Origin: Pseudoalteromonas neustonica
Lineage (GTDB): Bacteria > Pseudomonadota > Gammaproteobacteria > Enterobacterales > Alteromonadaceae
Reading direction: 5' to 3'
Assembly (NCBI RefSeq): GCF_001653135.1
Contig: NZ_BDDS01000008.1
Location: 62,001 to 126,000, forward strand
Length of the DNA: 64,000 bases
Part shown: piece after piece, positions 26,245-36,637 of the stretch
Layout of the letters: the number at the start of each line of letters is the position of its first letter
How positions within the stretch are numbered: the stretch's first letter is position 1
Position numbers and translations under genes: made by a program
Notes under the pieces: generated by a model
What the model was told of the DNA's origin: nothing
Databases searched by the model: none
The model's input: only the letters and a program-made list of their open reading frames with translations

Positions 26245-26592
26245 ATGCCTGTTACTATTTTTCATAATCCGCGTTGTTCAAAATCGCGTGAAACACTTGC
26301 TCTACTTGAACAAAAATCGATTCAACCAGATATTATTGAATACCTTAAAACTCCATTAAGCCAAGAGCAGATCTGCATTTTGATTAAACAGTTAGGTTTT
26401 TCTTCTGTACGTGAACTAATGCGCACCAAAGAAGATATTTATAAAGAACTTAACCTTAAAGATGAGCTAAATGAAGATACTCTAATTGCCGCTATGGTTG
26501 CGCACCCAAAATTAATTGAGCGCCCTATTGTCGTCAATAACGATAAAGCGGCGATTGGTCGTCCACCAGAACATGTACTAAGCATACTTTAA
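26245..26592 (+). CDS. yfgD: ArsC/YfgD-family reductase
   Basis: Thioredoxin-fold protein of 115 residues in the glutaredoxin-coupled arsenate reductase family. The active cysteine lies in HNPRCSKSRETLALLE (Cys12), and the family end RPIVVNNDKAAIGRPPEHVLSI is present. Gammaproteobacterial YfgD sits beside bepA, as here. A role in arsenate reduction is not demonstrated for that subgroup and no arsB is nearby. The stop overlaps the wrbA start (TAATG). Confidence 0.88.
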   Translation: MPVTIFHNPRCSKSRETLALLEQKSIQPDIIEYLKTPLSQEQICILIKQLGFSSVRELMRTKEDIYKELNLKDELNEDTLIAAMVAHPKLIERPIVVNNDKAAIGRPPEHVLSIL

Positions 26593-27146
26593 TGAGTGTA
26601 ACCATTGTTGTTTTGTACCACTCAAGCCATGGCTCTGTCGCAGCAATGGCTCATGAAATTGCTGAGTCCATTGAATCTCAAGGTGGTACAGCATTATTGC
26701 GAACATTTGAAGTAAGAGACCCGCACGATATCGTGATCAGTAAAGATGATTTGATTAAGTGCGATGGTCTAGCTTTTGGTACCCCGACTCGATTCGGTAT
26801 GATGGCCTCACAAGCGAAAGCTTTTTGGGAAACCACCAGCGAATTGTGGTTAAAAGGGCAATTAATTGATAAACCAGCCTGTGTATTTTCATCATCCAGT
26901 AGTATGCATGGTGGCAATGAGGCAACGTTGCTCAACTTATCATTACCCTTGTTGCATCATGGTATGATGCTAATGGGCGTGCCTTATGAAGTACCGGAAC
27001 TGCTTGCAACTCAAACCGGTGGCACTCCTTATGGAGCAACTCATGTTGCTGGTGCTCAAAATAGTGCTCAATTGAGCAAAGATGAAATAAAAATTTGTCA
27101 AAGTGTTGGTCAACGCTTAGTCAAAATAACGAGAAAATTACAATGA
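26592..27146 (+). CDS. wrbA: NAD(P)H:quinone oxidoreductase, WrbA type
   Basis: Flavodoxin-fold protein of 184 residues that binds FMN and reduces quinones by two electrons. The phosphate-binding loop is YHSSHGSVAAMA, followed by FGTPTRFGMMASQAKAFWE and the aromatic/glycine loop FSSSSSMHGGNEATLL with the late PYGATHV. It overlaps the upstream arsC-like gene by one base and the downstream DUF2069 gene by four (ATGA), indicating an operon. Confidence 0.92.
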   Translation: MSVTIVVLYHSSHGSVAAMAHEIAESIESQGGTALLRTFEVRDPHDIVISKDDLIKCDGLAFGTPTRFGMMASQAKAFWETTSELWLKGQLIDKPACVFSSSSSMHGGNEATLLNLSLPLLHHGMMLMGVPYEVPELLATQTGGTPYGATHVAGAQNSAQLSKDEIKICQSVGQRLVKITRKLQ

Positions 27147-27610
27147 CATCGCAAAGCGATTTAAGTCCTCAAACCATACCTAAAAAAGCGATTACAGTAC
27201 GCTTTCAACGCACTGCTATTATCGGCTATATTGGCTTATTAGTATTAATGCCTATTTGGTTATTTCTAATTGCACCACGAGAAGGCTATAGCAACGGGTT
27301 TATTTTTGTTGTTTATATTTTACCGCTCCTATTACCACTCAAAGGCATTATCCAGGATAAACCCTACACTTATGCATGGGCAAATTTCATTGTCATGCTG
27401 TATTTCATTCATGGCCTCACGTTACTGTGGATTGCTCAAGATCAACTGCTATGGGTATTATTAGAATTGCTGTTTGCAAGTATGATGTTTGTAGGCTGCA
27501 CTTACTACGCACGCCACAGAGGCCAAGAGCTAGGATTGAAAATTAGAAAGCTAAAAGATGAATTAGCACAAGAAAAAGCTGAGCAAGAATACGATCGAAA
27601 AAATCAGTAA
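27143..27610 (+). CDS. DUF2069 membrane protein
   Basis: Inner-membrane protein of 155 residues with four hydrophobic segments (about 21-41, 48-65, 76-95, 98-120) and a charged coiled C-terminal tail (LKIRKLKDELAQEKAEQEYD). It resembles the DUF2069 family, which is often found beside wrbA. Its function is unknown. The ATG at 27143 overlaps the wrbA stop as ATGA; the open frame from 27095 lies inside wrbA. Confidence 0.8.
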   Translation: MTSQSDLSPQTIPKKAITVRFQRTAIIGYIGLLVLMPIWLFLIAPREGYSNGFIFVVYILPLLLPLKGIIQDKPYTYAWANFIVMLYFIHGLTLLWIAQDQLLWVLLELLFASMMFVGCTYYARHRGQELGLKIRKLKDELAQEKAEQEYDRKNQ

Positions 27611-27632
27611 ATATATTTCGAATGCTCTCATT

Positions 27633-27658
27633 AAAAACGCGCCATTTGGCGCGTTTTT
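27633..27658 (+). terminator. Rho-independent terminator of the bepA-wrbA-DUF2069 operon
   Basis: The stem AAAAACGCGCC / GGCGCGTTTTT with an ATTT loop lies 22 bases after the DUF2069 stop. Confidence 0.9.
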
Positions 27659-27669
27659 AATTTTAGAAG

Positions 27670-27939
27670 CTAGGGCGTGTTGACCTTTCGTGATTGATTT
27701 TGCAGCAGTCTATTTGGTATTTAGGCAAGGCAGAGCCTATGTCGTGTGGTTGTTCCCCATAAATAGGCGATAACGCAGTATAAATGCCAAACATGCGCTG
27801 CCCAAAGGGTTCTTCCTAGGGGTGATTGACTCTTTGTTGCTCGGTTTTTACTTAGCCCGCTAGGTTACAAACCTCGCGCCGCGATTAAATCGCCCCTAGA
27901 TTGAACAAATTTCAATCCACAAAGGTCAACACGCCCTAG
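27670..27939. mobile_element. MITE-like element, long copy (270 bp)
   Basis: Non-coding element with 15-base terminal inverted repeats GGGCGTGTTGACCTT / AAGGTCAACACGCCC, flanked by CTAG at both ends. The reverse complement matches the 131-bp copy at 5497-5627 over both terminal parts; the extra bases are internal. It contains several short palindromes, for example CCTAGG, and no open frame of note. It is probably mobilised in trans by a transposase elsewhere in the genome. The TIR and CTAG flanks are compatible with an IS5-type source, which is an inference. Confidence 0.8.
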
Positions 27940-28031
27940 GCAAAAATTTTTATATCTAGTTGTTCTAAATAAAAAATTTTAACGACATTATAGCGTGATT
28001 TAATTCGTTAAATTGTTCAAATATTTATGCA

Positions 28032-28082
28032 GATTGGTATAAGTCCCCACCAAAACCAAATGCTCTAAACCTTATACCAATC
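28032..28082. repeat. Inverted repeat with ATTGGTATAA ends
   Basis: Perfect 12-base arms GATTGGTATAAG (28032-28043) and CTTATACCAATC (28071-28082) enclose 27 bases. ATTGGTATAA-type hairpins are scattered between genes in Pseudoalteromonas and relatives, so this may be a REP-like unit. It lies between the MITE and the tRNA terminator. Confidence 0.55.
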
Positions 28083-28097
28083 GACTTTATTTCAGAC

Positions 28098-28128
28098 ATA
28101 AAAAAACCCCGACCAATTTGGTCAGGGC
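28098..28128 (-). terminator. Rho-independent terminator of tRNA-Leu
   Basis: On the minus strand the stem CCCTGACC / GGTCGGGG is followed by seven T residues, ten bases past the tRNA 3' end. Confidence 0.85.
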
Positions 28129-28137
28129 TATTAAAAG

Positions 28138-28222
28138 TGGTACCAGCGGCCGGACTTGAACCGGCACGCCTTTCGGCAGGGGATTTTGAATCCCCCATGT
28201 ATACCAATTTCATCACGCTGGC
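28138..28222 (-). tRNA. leuX: tRNA-Leu (anticodon CAA)
   Basis: An 85-base class II tRNA ending in encoded CCA. The acceptor arms are GCCAGCG / CGCTGGT (the first pair is G-U). The anticodon stem-loop GGGGATTCAAAATCCCC gives anticodon CAA, a variable arm TGCCGAAAGGCG follows, and the T arm contains GGTTCAAGTCC. It is closely similar in layout to the E. coli tRNA-Leu(CAA), a known site for island integration, but no integrase or att repeat is seen next to it here. Confidence 0.95.
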
Positions 28223-28494
28223 ATCATTTTTCTTTAACCTTCTAACATGAGAAGATAAAGAAAAACCACTTTAGAGCTAGGACTTATCGAGCCGTCTTCG
28301 TCTCTATGCCAAGCATTATACAAACAATAAACACTGCGGCAAGCGTTTTTTACAAAACAACGATCAACCGCTTAACAATTAAGCAACCATTAACATTCAA
28401 TAAGGCTTGTAACTGTGTTGAGTGTTTGTGTGAGCCTAGTATTTATCAGCCTATTTGCTAAACTAGCCTGCATATTAACTTTGTGAGTGTATTT

Positions 28495-28989
28495 ATGTCT
28501 GGTGAGTTTCCTCGTGCGGGGTTTTGGCGCCGCTTTGCTTCATTGATTTACGACTCTTTAGTCGTCATTTCATTATCAATGCTTACAGCGATACTCTATT
28601 TTGCGGCTATTCAGGCTTTAATTGCATTGGGTGTTATTGCAAAAACTGACGATCCTGCTGCGTTTATACAAGATTCACCGCTTTTGTATGGTATTAGAAG
28701 TGCGTTATTTATTGGCGTTAACGTGGTGTTCTTTGCTTATTTTTGGACTAAAAGTGGTCAAACAATTGGGATGCGTGCATGGCGTTTAAAAGTTCAAACA
28801 CGTGATGGCGCGTTAATAAGTTGGCCACAAGCCGTTATTCGTAGTTTAAGTGCATTACTTGGGCTTGGCACGTTAGTGGTATTAATTGATTTTAAAAATA
28901 AACGTGCTCTGCAAGATTACATATCAAAAACAGACATGGTATCGCTAACTAAAGAAGAGAATAAGCGTATTTATCAATCTTTAGATTAA
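28495..28989 (+). CDS. RDD-family membrane protein
   Basis: A 164-residue membrane protein with the RDD signature near the N-terminus (RAGFWRRFASLIYDSLVVISLSML) and three to four hydrophobic segments. The middle segment is followed by GQTIGMRAWRLKVQTRDG, typical of the family. Function is unknown in general. The ATG at 28495 is preferred to the GTG at 28483. It is convergent with lptG. Confidence 0.85.
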   Translation: MSGEFPRAGFWRRFASLIYDSLVVISLSMLTAILYFAAIQALIALGVIAKTDDPAAFIQDSPLLYGIRSALFIGVNVVFFAYFWTKSGQTIGMRAWRLKVQTRDGALISWPQAVIRSLSALLGLGTLVVLIDFKNKRALQDYISKTDMVSLTKEENKRIYQSLD

Positions 28990-29002
28990 AACTAAGTTAC
29001 TC

Positions 29003-29024
29003 AGGAGCTAGGGTTCTAGCTCCT
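29003..29024. repeat. CTAG-rich hairpin between RDD gene and lptG
   Basis: Perfect 9-base arms AGGAGCTAG / CTAGCTCCT around GGTT. It has no T-run, so it is a weak or Rho-aided terminator, or a REP-like unit. It resembles the CTAGGTCCTAG hairpin at 40422. Confidence 0.5.
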
Positions 29025-29029
29025 AGCTA

Positions 29030-30097
29030 TCAGTTTCGCTTGTTAAGTAAATACGTCGCAAAGCCAATAAAAATAACACTTGGTAAGGTGGCGCCAACCA
29101 CCGCAGGAATTTGATACACCATTACCACGGGGCCAAATATTTCATTTGTTAAGTGAAATACAATACCCGTGACAACGCCCATAACAATTCGTGCGCCCAT
29201 TGTTACTGTTCTAAGCGGACCAAATATAAATGACAGTGCAACTAATAACATCACCGCAATAGAAACCGGCTGCATGATTTTACGCCATAACGCTAATTCA
29301 TATGTGCTGGTGTCTTGCTCATTTTGCTCTAAATAACTCAAGTAAGACCACAAACCAGTAAACGATAACGACTCAGGTTTTACTGATACTACACCGAGTT
29401 TTTCAGCGGTTAATTGTGATTCGTAAAACTCTTCTTTTAGCTGTAGTGTCGTTATTTGCTGCTCGCCAAGCTGCACTTTATTTACATCACGCAGTAGCCA
29501 ACCATCTTTGCGCCCTACGGCCTGATTAGCTTTTGTTATTTGGGTTAATTGCAATGATTTATCAAAGTGATACATGTTCACGCCATGTAATACGCCATTT
29601 TGATCAACATCTTCTATATTAATAAAATTATTGCCATCTTTGGCCCAGACGCCTTGCTGCGCATTAAATACATCTCCACCATAAATCGCTTGGTTACGCA
29701 TTTCTTTAGCTTTAAGTTGTGCAGCCGGTGCGCCCCACTCACCCAATGCCATCATGCACAGTGCCATAAATATTGCCGTTTTCATCACCGAGACAATAAT
29801 CTGCAAGCGTGACATACCAGCTGCTTGCATAACCACCAGCTCACTATTCGATGCCAGTGCACCTAAGCCAGTTAAACCACCTATTAATGCGGCCATAGGG
29901 AAAAATACCACTAAGTCACCAGGCATGCTGTATAAGGTATATAACAACGCATTGGAAATATCGTAACTACCGCGCCCTACAGACTTAAGCTGCTCAATGA
30001 ATTTGATGAGCGTGCTAATACCAACCAGTACCATTAAAGCAAAGCCCGTGGTTTGCAAAATGCTACGGCCTAAGTACCAATCAAGCATTTTCATCAT
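29030..30097 (-). CDS. lptG: LPS export ABC transporter permease LptG
   Basis: Inner-membrane permease of the LptB2FG complex that extracts lipopolysaccharide for transport to the outer membrane. It has 355 residues: one N-terminal segment, two more at about 60-80 and 100-120, a large periplasmic beta-jellyroll domain (about 130-265), and three C-terminal segments (FIFGPLRTVTMGARIVMG is typical). Its ATG overlaps the lptF stop as ATGA, which confirms the start and the operon. Confidence 0.95.
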   Translation of the reverse strand: MMKMLDWYLGRSILQTTGFALMVLVGISTLIKFIEQLKSVGRGSYDISNALLYTLYSMPGDLVVFFPMAALIGGLTGLGALASNSELVVMQAAGMSRLQIIVSVMKTAIFMALCMMALGEWGAPAAQLKAKEMRNQAIYGGDVFNAQQGVWAKDGNNFINIEDVDQNGVLHGVNMYHFDKSLQLTQITKANQAVGRKDGWLLRDVNKVQLGEQQITTLQLKEEFYESQLTAEKLGVVSVKPESLSFTGLWSYLSYLEQNEQDTSTYELALWRKIMQPVSIAVMLLVALSFIFGPLRTVTMGARIVMGVVTGIVFHLTNEIFGPVVMVYQIPAVVGATLPSVIFIGFATYLLNKRN

Positions 30098-31206
30098 GCG
30101 CCTAACTCCCGCTTAGTAACAATTGCTTTGAGCCAAGCACCTAAAGGCCGCCCTTTTATAATCAAAAAGCCACCGATAAATAATGCGGTAAAGTGGATCC
30201 ACCACAGGCCAATTGATGGCGGTATTTTGCCATCCTCTACTGCAAATTTAGCCGCATTAAGTAAAATAAAATACCCTAAATACAAACTGATTGCTGGCAC
30301 TAACTTAGCAAACTTTCCTTGGCGAGGGTTTACTACACTTAAAGGAACAGCAAGTAAGGTTAATAACGGAATAGAAAGCGGGATAGCCATGCGCCATTGC
30401 CATTGTGCTATTGCTTCTGTGGTATTCATAGCCATCAAATCAATAGTTGGTATGGCTTCTAGTTTGCGGCGTTGGTGTTCGATCTCTTGCCCGCGTATTT
30501 GTACGCTATAGCCATCGAATTCAGTTAGGTTGAGAGCCGGCGTTTTTCCATCGGTTTCGTAACGTTTACCATCACTGAGCACCAATTGTTGCTCCCCATT
30601 TTCTTGTTCAACCACCACACCGCGCTCTGCATACACTAAACGCGCTAAATTATCTTTTTTACTGTCTGGTAGTTGCGCTACAAATACTTTATTTAATTCT
30701 TTGCCACCGTTATCAATGTTGTGAATGAATACAACCGCTTTTTCATTACCCGTTTGCTGAAAACGCCCAGCCCGCAGTGCCGATAAACCCGCATCTGCTT
30801 TAGCTTGCTCTTTCAGTTGATATTCTTGCTCACTCGCCCATGGCGCGACATACAATGTGAGTACCCCCGCTAATAACGCTAAGACAAAGCTTGAAATTAG
30901 CGTAACGCGCACCACATACCATTCGCTTACACCGCACGCTTTAAGTACAGTCATTTCGCTGTCGGCATAAATACGGCTATACGCGAGAATAATCCCTAAA
31001 AAGATACTCAAAGGTAAGATTAAAGATGCAAGTTGCGGTAGTTTTAATGCAATCATCGACAACACTAACTTGGCAGGAATTCCACCTTCAGAGGCGTCAC
31101 TTAAAATACCTACAAACTTTTGCGATAAAAAGATAGTCATTAAGGTTAGGAATACGGCGACCTGTGACTTTAAAACTTCAGTGGTCAAATAACGGAAAAT
31201 TAGCAA
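30094..31206 (-). CDS. lptF: LPS export ABC transporter permease LptF
   Basis: Partner permease of LptG with 370 residues and the same layout: six membrane segments and a central periplasmic domain. LIFRYLTTEVLKSQVAVFLTLMTIFLSQKFVGIL opens the protein, in family fashion, and the conserved pattern YADSEMTVLKACG and ALLTLLAVPLSVVNPRQGKF are seen. It is divergent from pepA, the usual gammaproteobacterial arrangement, across a 272-base promoter region. Confidence 0.95.
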   Translation of the reverse strand: MLIFRYLTTEVLKSQVAVFLTLMTIFLSQKFVGILSDASEGGIPAKLVLSMIALKLPQLASLILPLSIFLGIILAYSRIYADSEMTVLKACGVSEWYVVRVTLISSFVLALLAGVLTLYVAPWASEQEYQLKEQAKADAGLSALRAGRFQQTGNEKAVVFIHNIDNGGKELNKVFVAQLPDSKKDNLARLVYAERGVVVEQENGEQQLVLSDGKRYETDGKTPALNLTEFDGYSVQIRGQEIEHQRRKLEAIPTIDLMAMNTTEAIAQWQWRMAIPLSIPLLTLLAVPLSVVNPRQGKFAKLVPAISLYLGYFILLNAAKFAVEDGKIPPSIGLWWIHFTALFIGGFLIIKGRPLGAWLKAIVTKRELGA

Positions 31207-31478
31207 TGCTCGCCCCTGTTAAACATCGTGTTTCACTTCAATAGTAAGAAAATGTGAGTAAACTTAGCGTTTTACTTCGTTATTATATGTCATCAACATT
31301 AAATATCATACCTAGCAGCTCGATATATTGTTGCTTTAGTGGTATTGATAGCGACAAAAGTATAAAGTTCAAATACACATAATGAGTCAGGCTTTATAAG
31401 CTAGTATTAAACCAATAACTAGATTTTTATTTTATTGCCCTTATTAAAGGGAGCTATGACTCAAAATTAGGAGTGACA

Positions 31479-32990
31479 ATGGAATTTAGCGTAAAAAGTG
31501 GTAGTCCTGAAAAGCAACGTAGCGCATGTATTGTAGTTGGCGTTTATGAGCCACGTCGCTTATCCCCCATTGGTGAGCAACTCGATAAAATCAGCGATGG
31601 TTATATCTCTAATTTATTACGTCGTGGTGACCTTGAAGGTAAACCGGGACAAGTATTGTTATTACATCATGTACCTAACGTATTAAGTGAGCGCATACTA
31701 CTAGTAGGCTGTGGTAAAGAGCGTGAACTTGATGATAAACAATATAAACAAATTATTTCTAAAACCATTAATACCCTTAACGAAACAGGGTCGATGGAAG
31801 CAGTTTGCTTTTTAACAGAGCAACACGTTAAAAGTCGTGATACTTATTGGAAAGTACGCCAAGCCGTAGAAACAACGCAAGATTGCCTGTATACGTTTAA
31901 TCAATTAAAAAGTAAAAAAAGCGACCCTCGTCGCCCACTGCGTAAAATTGTATTTAATGTACCAACCCGTCGTGAGCTCACAATTGGCGAAAGCGCAATT
32001 GAACATGGTTTAGCGATTGCAGCAGGTAGTAAGCTTTGTAAAGATGTAGCAAACATGCCACCAAATATCTGTAACCCAGCTTATTTAGGTGAACAAGCAC
32101 AAGAGCTTGCGACTAACTTTGACAATATCACTGTTGATATTATCGGTGAAGAAAAAATGGCTGAGCTAGGTATGAACTCTTACTTAGCCGTTGGCCGTGG
32201 TAGCGATAACGAATCGGTCATGTCGATTATTAATTACCAAGGCGGCGCAAAAGAACAAGCCCCTATTGTACTAGTAGGTAAAGGCTTAACCTTTGACTCT
32301 GGTGGTATTTCGCTTAAACCAGGCGAAGGCATGGATGAAATGAAATACGACATGGGTGGCGCTGCTGGTGTTATTGGTGCAATGCGCGCATTAGCACAAA
32401 TGCAGTTACCGATTAACGTTATTGGTGTTTTAGCTGGCTGTGAAAATATGCCAAGTTCAAATGCTTATCGCCCGGGTGATATTTTAACAACTATGTCAGG
32501 GCAAACGGTTGAAGTACTTAATACCGATGCTGAAGGGCGTTTAGTGTTATGTGACGCACTGACGTATGTTGAACGCTTTGAACCTGAAACGGTAATTGAT
32601 GTTGCGACCTTAACCGGTGCCTGTATTGTTGCACTTGGGGCACATGCAACGGGTTTGCTATCAAACCATAACCCGCTTGCTCATGACTTACTTAAAGCAT
32701 CTGAGCAAAGTGGCGACCGTGCTTGGCAACTACCGCTGTGGGATGACTATCAAGATCAACTTGAAAGCCCATTTGCTGACTTTACCAATTTGGGCGGACG
32801 CGCAGCCGGCACAATTACTGCGGCGTGTTTCTTATCTAAATTTACTAAAAAGTATAACTGGGCGCATTTAGATGTAGCCGGTACAGCATGGCGCAGCGGT
32901 AAAAATAAAGGGGCGACAGGCCGTCCGGTCCCTATGCTAACGCAATACTTATTAAATCGTGCTGGTGTAAGCGAAGCCGCACAAGATTAA
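31479..32990 (+). CDS. pepA: Leucyl aminopeptidase PepA
   Basis: M17 di-metal aminopeptidase, also a DNA-binding accessory protein in E. coli. The ATG at 31479 gives 503 residues starting [20 protein letters not shown], nearly identical to E. coli and preceded by AGGAG; the GTG at 31473 is rejected. Metal-site signatures [16 protein letters not shown] and [16 protein letters not shown] are intact. A terminator follows the stop. Confidence 0.97.
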   Translation: MEFSVKSGSPEKQRSACIVVGVYEPRRLSPIGEQLDKISDGYISNLLRRGDLEGKPGQVLLLHHVPNVLSERILLVGCGKERELDDKQYKQIISKTINTLNETGSMEAVCFLTEQHVKSRDTYWKVRQAVETTQDCLYTFNQLKSKKSDPRRPLRKIVFNVPTRRELTIGESAIEHGLAIAAGSKLCKDVANMPPNICNPAYLGEQAQELATNFDNITVDIIGEEKMAELGMNSYLAVGRGSDNESVMSIINYQGGAKEQAPIVLVGKGLTFDSGGISLKPGEGMDEMKYDMGGAAGVIGAMRALAQMQLPINVIGVLAGCENMPSSNAYRPGDILTTMSGQTVEVLNTDAEGRLVLCDALTYVERFEPETVIDVATLTGACIVALGAHATGLLSNHNPLAHDLLKASEQSGDRAWQLPLWDDYQDQLESPFADFTNLGGRAAGTITAACFLSKFTKKYNWAHLDVAGTAWRSGKNKGATGRPVPMLTQYLLNRAGVSEAAQD

Positions 32991-33013
32991 TGAGTTAGTT
33001 TAATACCAACATT

Positions 33014-33042
33014 AAAAAAGGCGCTTTTTAGCGCCTTTTTTA
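33014..33042 (+). terminator. Rho-independent terminator of pepA
   Basis: The stem AAAAAAGGCGC / GCGCCTTTTTT with a TTTTTA loop lies 24 bases after the pepA stop. Confidence 0.88.
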
Positions 33043-33158
33043 TTAAGACCTAACGCAGTGTATTAATTGAAGCAAACCCCGTTCTATGGCAAAATCCCTG
33101 CTCTGATTTATGTGTACTAACTCGTATAACATGCAATGCAATGGGAAGTCCCGATACT

Positions 33159-33605
33159 ATGAACATGAACGCCCAGTTTTTCGTTCTAAAGCAACAAGAT
33201 GAATCGCAAGCGAAGGCTGATGATCACTTTAGCTTAGCTGCTGATATTGCAGCTGAACAGTATCGTCTTGGCCAGCGTGTTTTTATTTTTGTAGATAACG
33301 CCGATACTGCCCACGCCATTGATGAAACGATTTGGTCATTTGACCCCGACAGTTTTGTGCCACATAACCTTCAAGGTGAAGGCCCAAAAGGTGGTGCGCC
33401 AGTTGAAATAGGCACAACCCCACCGGTTGGAAATCGTAAAGTTTTAATAAACTTGGCTGCACACCTTCCGGATTTTATTCGGCGGTTTAACCAAGTTTTT
33501 GATTTTGTACCCGTAGAATCTGTAGCTAAACAAGCCGCCCGTGAGCGCTTTAAAAAGCTACGCCAACTCGGTGCAAACATCACCACGCAAGATATAAATC
33601 GCTAA
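33159..33605 (+). CDS. holC: DNA polymerase III chi subunit
   Basis: Clamp-loader accessory subunit that bridges the polymerase to SSB. The ATG at 33159 gives 148 residues; Met at 33165 is also possible, and the open frame from 33141 adds unmatched residues. Family blocks AEQYRLGQRVFI, DETIWSFDPDSFVPHNLQGEGPKGGAPVEI and DFVPVESVAKQAARERFKKLRQ match E. coli HolC. It lies between pepA and valS, as in other gammaproteobacteria. Confidence 0.95.
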   Translation: MNMNAQFFVLKQQDESQAKADDHFSLAADIAAEQYRLGQRVFIFVDNADTAHAIDETIWSFDPDSFVPHNLQGEGPKGGAPVEIGTTPPVGNRKVLINLAAHLPDFIRRFNQVFDFVPVESVAKQAARERFKKLRQLGANITTQDINR

Positions 33606-33664
33606 GATGCCCAAGGTAAAATAGCAAACCAACTCATTTAAGTACTTATTTAAGGTTCTGTGTA

Positions 33665-36520
33665 ATGGATAAAACCTACAATCCGCAAGATATTGAACAG
33701 TCACTCTATCAAGACTGGGAAGAAAAAGGCTACTTTAAGCCATCAGGCAAAGGTGACGCATATTCAATTATGATCCCACCGCCAAATGTCACCGGTAGCT
33801 TACACATGGGCCACGCATTCCAAGACACTATAATGGACACCTTAACACGCTATAAGCGCATGCAAGGTAACAACACATTATGGCAAGTAGGTACTGACCA
33901 CGCCGGTATTGCTACACAAATGCTGGTTGAGCGAAAGCTTGCTGCCGAAGAAGGTAAAACACGCCACGATTTAGGTCGCGAAGCCTTCATCGATAAAATT
34001 TGGCAATGGAAAGAGCAATCTGGCGGTACGATCACTAAACAGCTTCGTCGTCTTGGCGCATCGGTTGATTGGGATCGCGAGCGCTTTACAATGGACGATG
34101 GTTTATCAGACGCGGTTAAAGAAGTTTTCGTACGTCTTCACAAAGAAAATTTAATCTATCGTGGTAAGCGCCTAGTAAACTGGGATCCAAAGCTTCATAC
34201 GGCAATTTCTGATCTTGAAGTTGAAAACAAAGACAAAAAAGGCCACATGTGGAACTTACGTTACCCATTGGCTGATGGCGTAAAAACACCAGACGGTAAA
34301 GACTACATTGTTGTAGCAACAACACGTCCAGAAACCATGCTAGGTGACTCAGGTGTTGCGGTAAACCCTGATGACGAACGCTACCAAGATTTGATCGGCA
34401 AAGATATTTTATTACCGATTGTAAATCGCCGTATTAAAATTGTGGCTGACGAACATGCCGATAAAGACAAAGGCACGGGTTGTGTAAAAATCACACCAGC
34501 TCATGACTTTAACGATAATGAAGTAGGTAAGCGTCATCAAATGCCGATGATTAATATCTTCGACAAAGATGCAGCAATTTTAAGCCAAGGTGAAACTTAC
34601 ACCTTTGACGGTAAAGAGCTTGAATTTGATGCACCAATTCCTGAGCGCTTACATGGGCTTGATCGTTTCGATGCGCGTAAAGCGATTGTGGCTGAATTTG
34701 AAGAACTTGGTCTTCTTGAAAAAATTGAAGATCACGCATTAACTGTACCTTATGGCGACCGCTCTGGCGTGGTGATTGAGCCATTGCTTACCGATCAATG
34801 GTATGTACGTGTTGCACCACTGGCAGAACCTGCAAAAGAAGCGGTTAAAAATGGCGACATTAAATTTGTACCACAGCAATATGAGAACATGTATTTCTCA
34901 TGGATGAACGACGTACAAGATTGGTGTATTTCACGTCAACTTTGGTGGGGCCACCGTATTCCAGCTTGGTATGATAACGAAGGCAATGTATTTGTTGGCC
35001 GTGATGAAGCAGAAGTTCGCCGTGAAAATAACATCGCGGATGGCGTTGCACTTCGCCAAGACGACGACGTACTTGATACCTGGTTCTCATCTGCACTGTG
35101 GACATTCTCAACCCAAGGCTGGCCTGAAAATACCGATGACTTAAAAACCTTCCATCCGTCTGACGTGTTGGTTACTGGTTTTGACATCATCTTTTTCTGG
35201 GTTGCTCGCATGATCATGATGACGATGCACTTTGTTAAAGATGAAAATGGCAAACCACAAGTCCCCTTTAAGACGGTGTATGTAACTGGCCTTATTCGCG
35301 ATGAAAATGGCGATAAAATGTCAAAATCAAAAGGTAACGTACTAGATCCAATCGATATGATTGACGGCATCGACCTTGAGAGTTTAGTGACTAAACGTAC
35401 CAGTAACTTGATGCAAGAAAAGGTCGCTGCAAAAATAGAAAAAAACACCCGTAAAACGTTCGATAATGGCATTGAAGCACATGGTACTGATGCCCTGCGC
35501 TTTACATTAGCGGCAATGGCTTCAACTGGTCGTGATATCAACTGGGATATGAACCGCCTTGAAGGTTACCGCAACTTCTGTAATAAGTTATGGAACGCCA
35601 GCCGTTATGTACTTATGAATACAGAAGAGCAAGACTGTGGTTTTGCAAACGACGCAGCGAAAGAATACTCACTCGCTGATCGTTGGATCTTAGGTCAATT
35701 TGAGTCAACGATTAAAACGTATACTGAGCACTTAGATAACTACCGTTTTGACTTAGCGGCTAATACGCTTTATGAGTTCACTTGGAACCAATTCTGCGAT
35801 TGGTATTTAGAACTGACTAAACCGGTATTGTTTAAAGGTAACGAGGCGCAACAACGTGGCACGCGCCATACGCTTATTACCGTGCTTGAAAGCTTGCTAC
35901 GTTTGATGCACCCAATGATGCCATACATCACTGAAACTATCTGGCAACGTGTTGCACCATTAGCGGGTCTTGAAACAGCTAATACCAGCATAATGGTACA
36001 AGCCTTCCCATTATTTAATGACGCAAACGTTGACGCTAAAGCAATGGATGATTTGGAGTGGGTTAAACAATTCATTCTAGCCATTCGTAACATTCGTGGT
36101 GAAATGGATATCAGCCCAAGTAAGCCGTTATCAATATTACTAGCTAATGCATCGAATGATGATGTACGTCGTATTGAAGACAATAAATCATTTTTAGCAT
36201 CACTTGCTAAAATTGAAGAGTTTACTTTGCTTGATAACAAAGACACAGCCCCTGCGTGTGCAACTTCATATGTTGGCAACCTTGAGATCATGATCCCAAT
36301 GGCCGGCCTAATCGATGTTGAAGCCGAACTTGCACGTATTGCTAAGCAACTTGAAAAAGCTGAAAAAGGCCTAGCCCAAGTGCAAAATAAACTAGCTAAC
36401 GAAAAGTTTGTTAACAACGCACCAGAAGCTGTTTTAGCTAAAGAAAACGAGAAGCTTGCTGAGTTCTCTGATGCAAAAGCAAAACTGTTGGAGCAAAAAG
36501 CTAAAATTGAAAGTTTATAA
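33665..36520 (+). CDS. valS: Valyl-tRNA synthetase
   Basis: Class I aminoacyl-tRNA synthetase of 951 residues, same length as E. coli ValS. The HIGH motif appears as HMGH (47-50), the editing domain contains [15 protein letters not shown], and [14 protein letters not shown] lies near residue 550. The C-terminal coiled coil ([24 protein letters not shown]) is present. It is 59 bases downstream of holC and followed by a strong terminator. Confidence 0.98.
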   Translation: MDKTYNPQDIEQSLYQDWEEKGYFKPSGKGDAYSIMIPPPNVTGSLHMGHAFQDTIMDTLTRYKRMQGNNTLWQVGTDHAGIATQMLVERKLAAEEGKTRHDLGREAFIDKIWQWKEQSGGTITKQLRRLGASVDWDRERFTMDDGLSDAVKEVFVRLHKENLIYRGKRLVNWDPKLHTAISDLEVENKDKKGHMWNLRYPLADGVKTPDGKDYIVVATTRPETMLGDSGVAVNPDDERYQDLIGKDILLPIVNRRIKIVADEHADKDKGTGCVKITPAHDFNDNEVGKRHQMPMINIFDKDAAILSQGETYTFDGKELEFDAPIPERLHGLDRFDARKAIVAEFEELGLLEKIEDHALTVPYGDRSGVVIEPLLTDQWYVRVAPLAEPAKEAVKNGDIKFVPQQYENMYFSWMNDVQDWCISRQLWWGHRIPAWYDNEGNVFVGRDEAEVRRENNIADGVALRQDDDVLDTWFSSALWTFSTQGWPENTDDLKTFHPSDVLVTGFDIIFFWVARMIMMTMHFVKDENGKPQVPFKTVYVTGLIRDENGDKMSKSKGNVLDPIDMIDGIDLESLVTKRTSNLMQEKVAAKIEKNTRKTFDNGIEAHGTDALRFTLAAMASTGRDINWDMNRLEGYRNFCNKLWNASRYVLMNTEEQDCGFANDAAKEYSLADRWILGQFESTIKTYTEHLDNYRFDLAANTLYEFTWNQFCDWYLELTKPVLFKGNEAQQRGTRHTLITVLESLLRLMHPMMPYITETIWQRVAPLAGLETANTSIMVQAFPLFNDANVDAKAMDDLEWVKQFILAIRNIRGEMDISPSKPLSILLANASNDDVRRIEDNKSFLASLAKIEEFTLLDNKDTAPACATSYVGNLEIMIPMAGLIDVEAELARIAKQLEKAEKGLAQVQNKLANEKFVNNAPEAVLAKENEKLAEFSDAKAKLLEQKAKIESL

Positions 36521-36539
36521 AACTTCAATTAGCTACTTG

Positions 36540-36568
36540 AAAACGCGAGCTTTTTAGCTCGCGTTTTT
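36540..36568 (+). terminator. Rho-independent terminator of valS
   Basis: The stem AAAACGCGAGC / GCTCGCGTTTTT with a short T-rich loop lies 19 bases after the valS stop. Confidence 0.9.
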
Positions 36569-36637
36569 GTTTCTGTTTTAAGTCCAGCCATCTATACTGC
36601 CTGATAAATAATTATAAATCACAGGAACCATCCCAAA

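Noticed and set aside
28025..28216. A 63-codon open frame on the minus strand
   Set aside because: It is the translation of the tRNA-Leu gene, its terminator and an inverted repeat.
28138..28494. A genomic island attached to tRNA-Leu
   Set aside because: No integrase, no direct repeat of the tRNA end and only core genes follow on both sides.
34936..35541. A 201-codon open frame opposite valS
   Set aside because: It is antisense within a highly conserved synthetase gene and is rich in Ser/Arg, typical of shadow frames.
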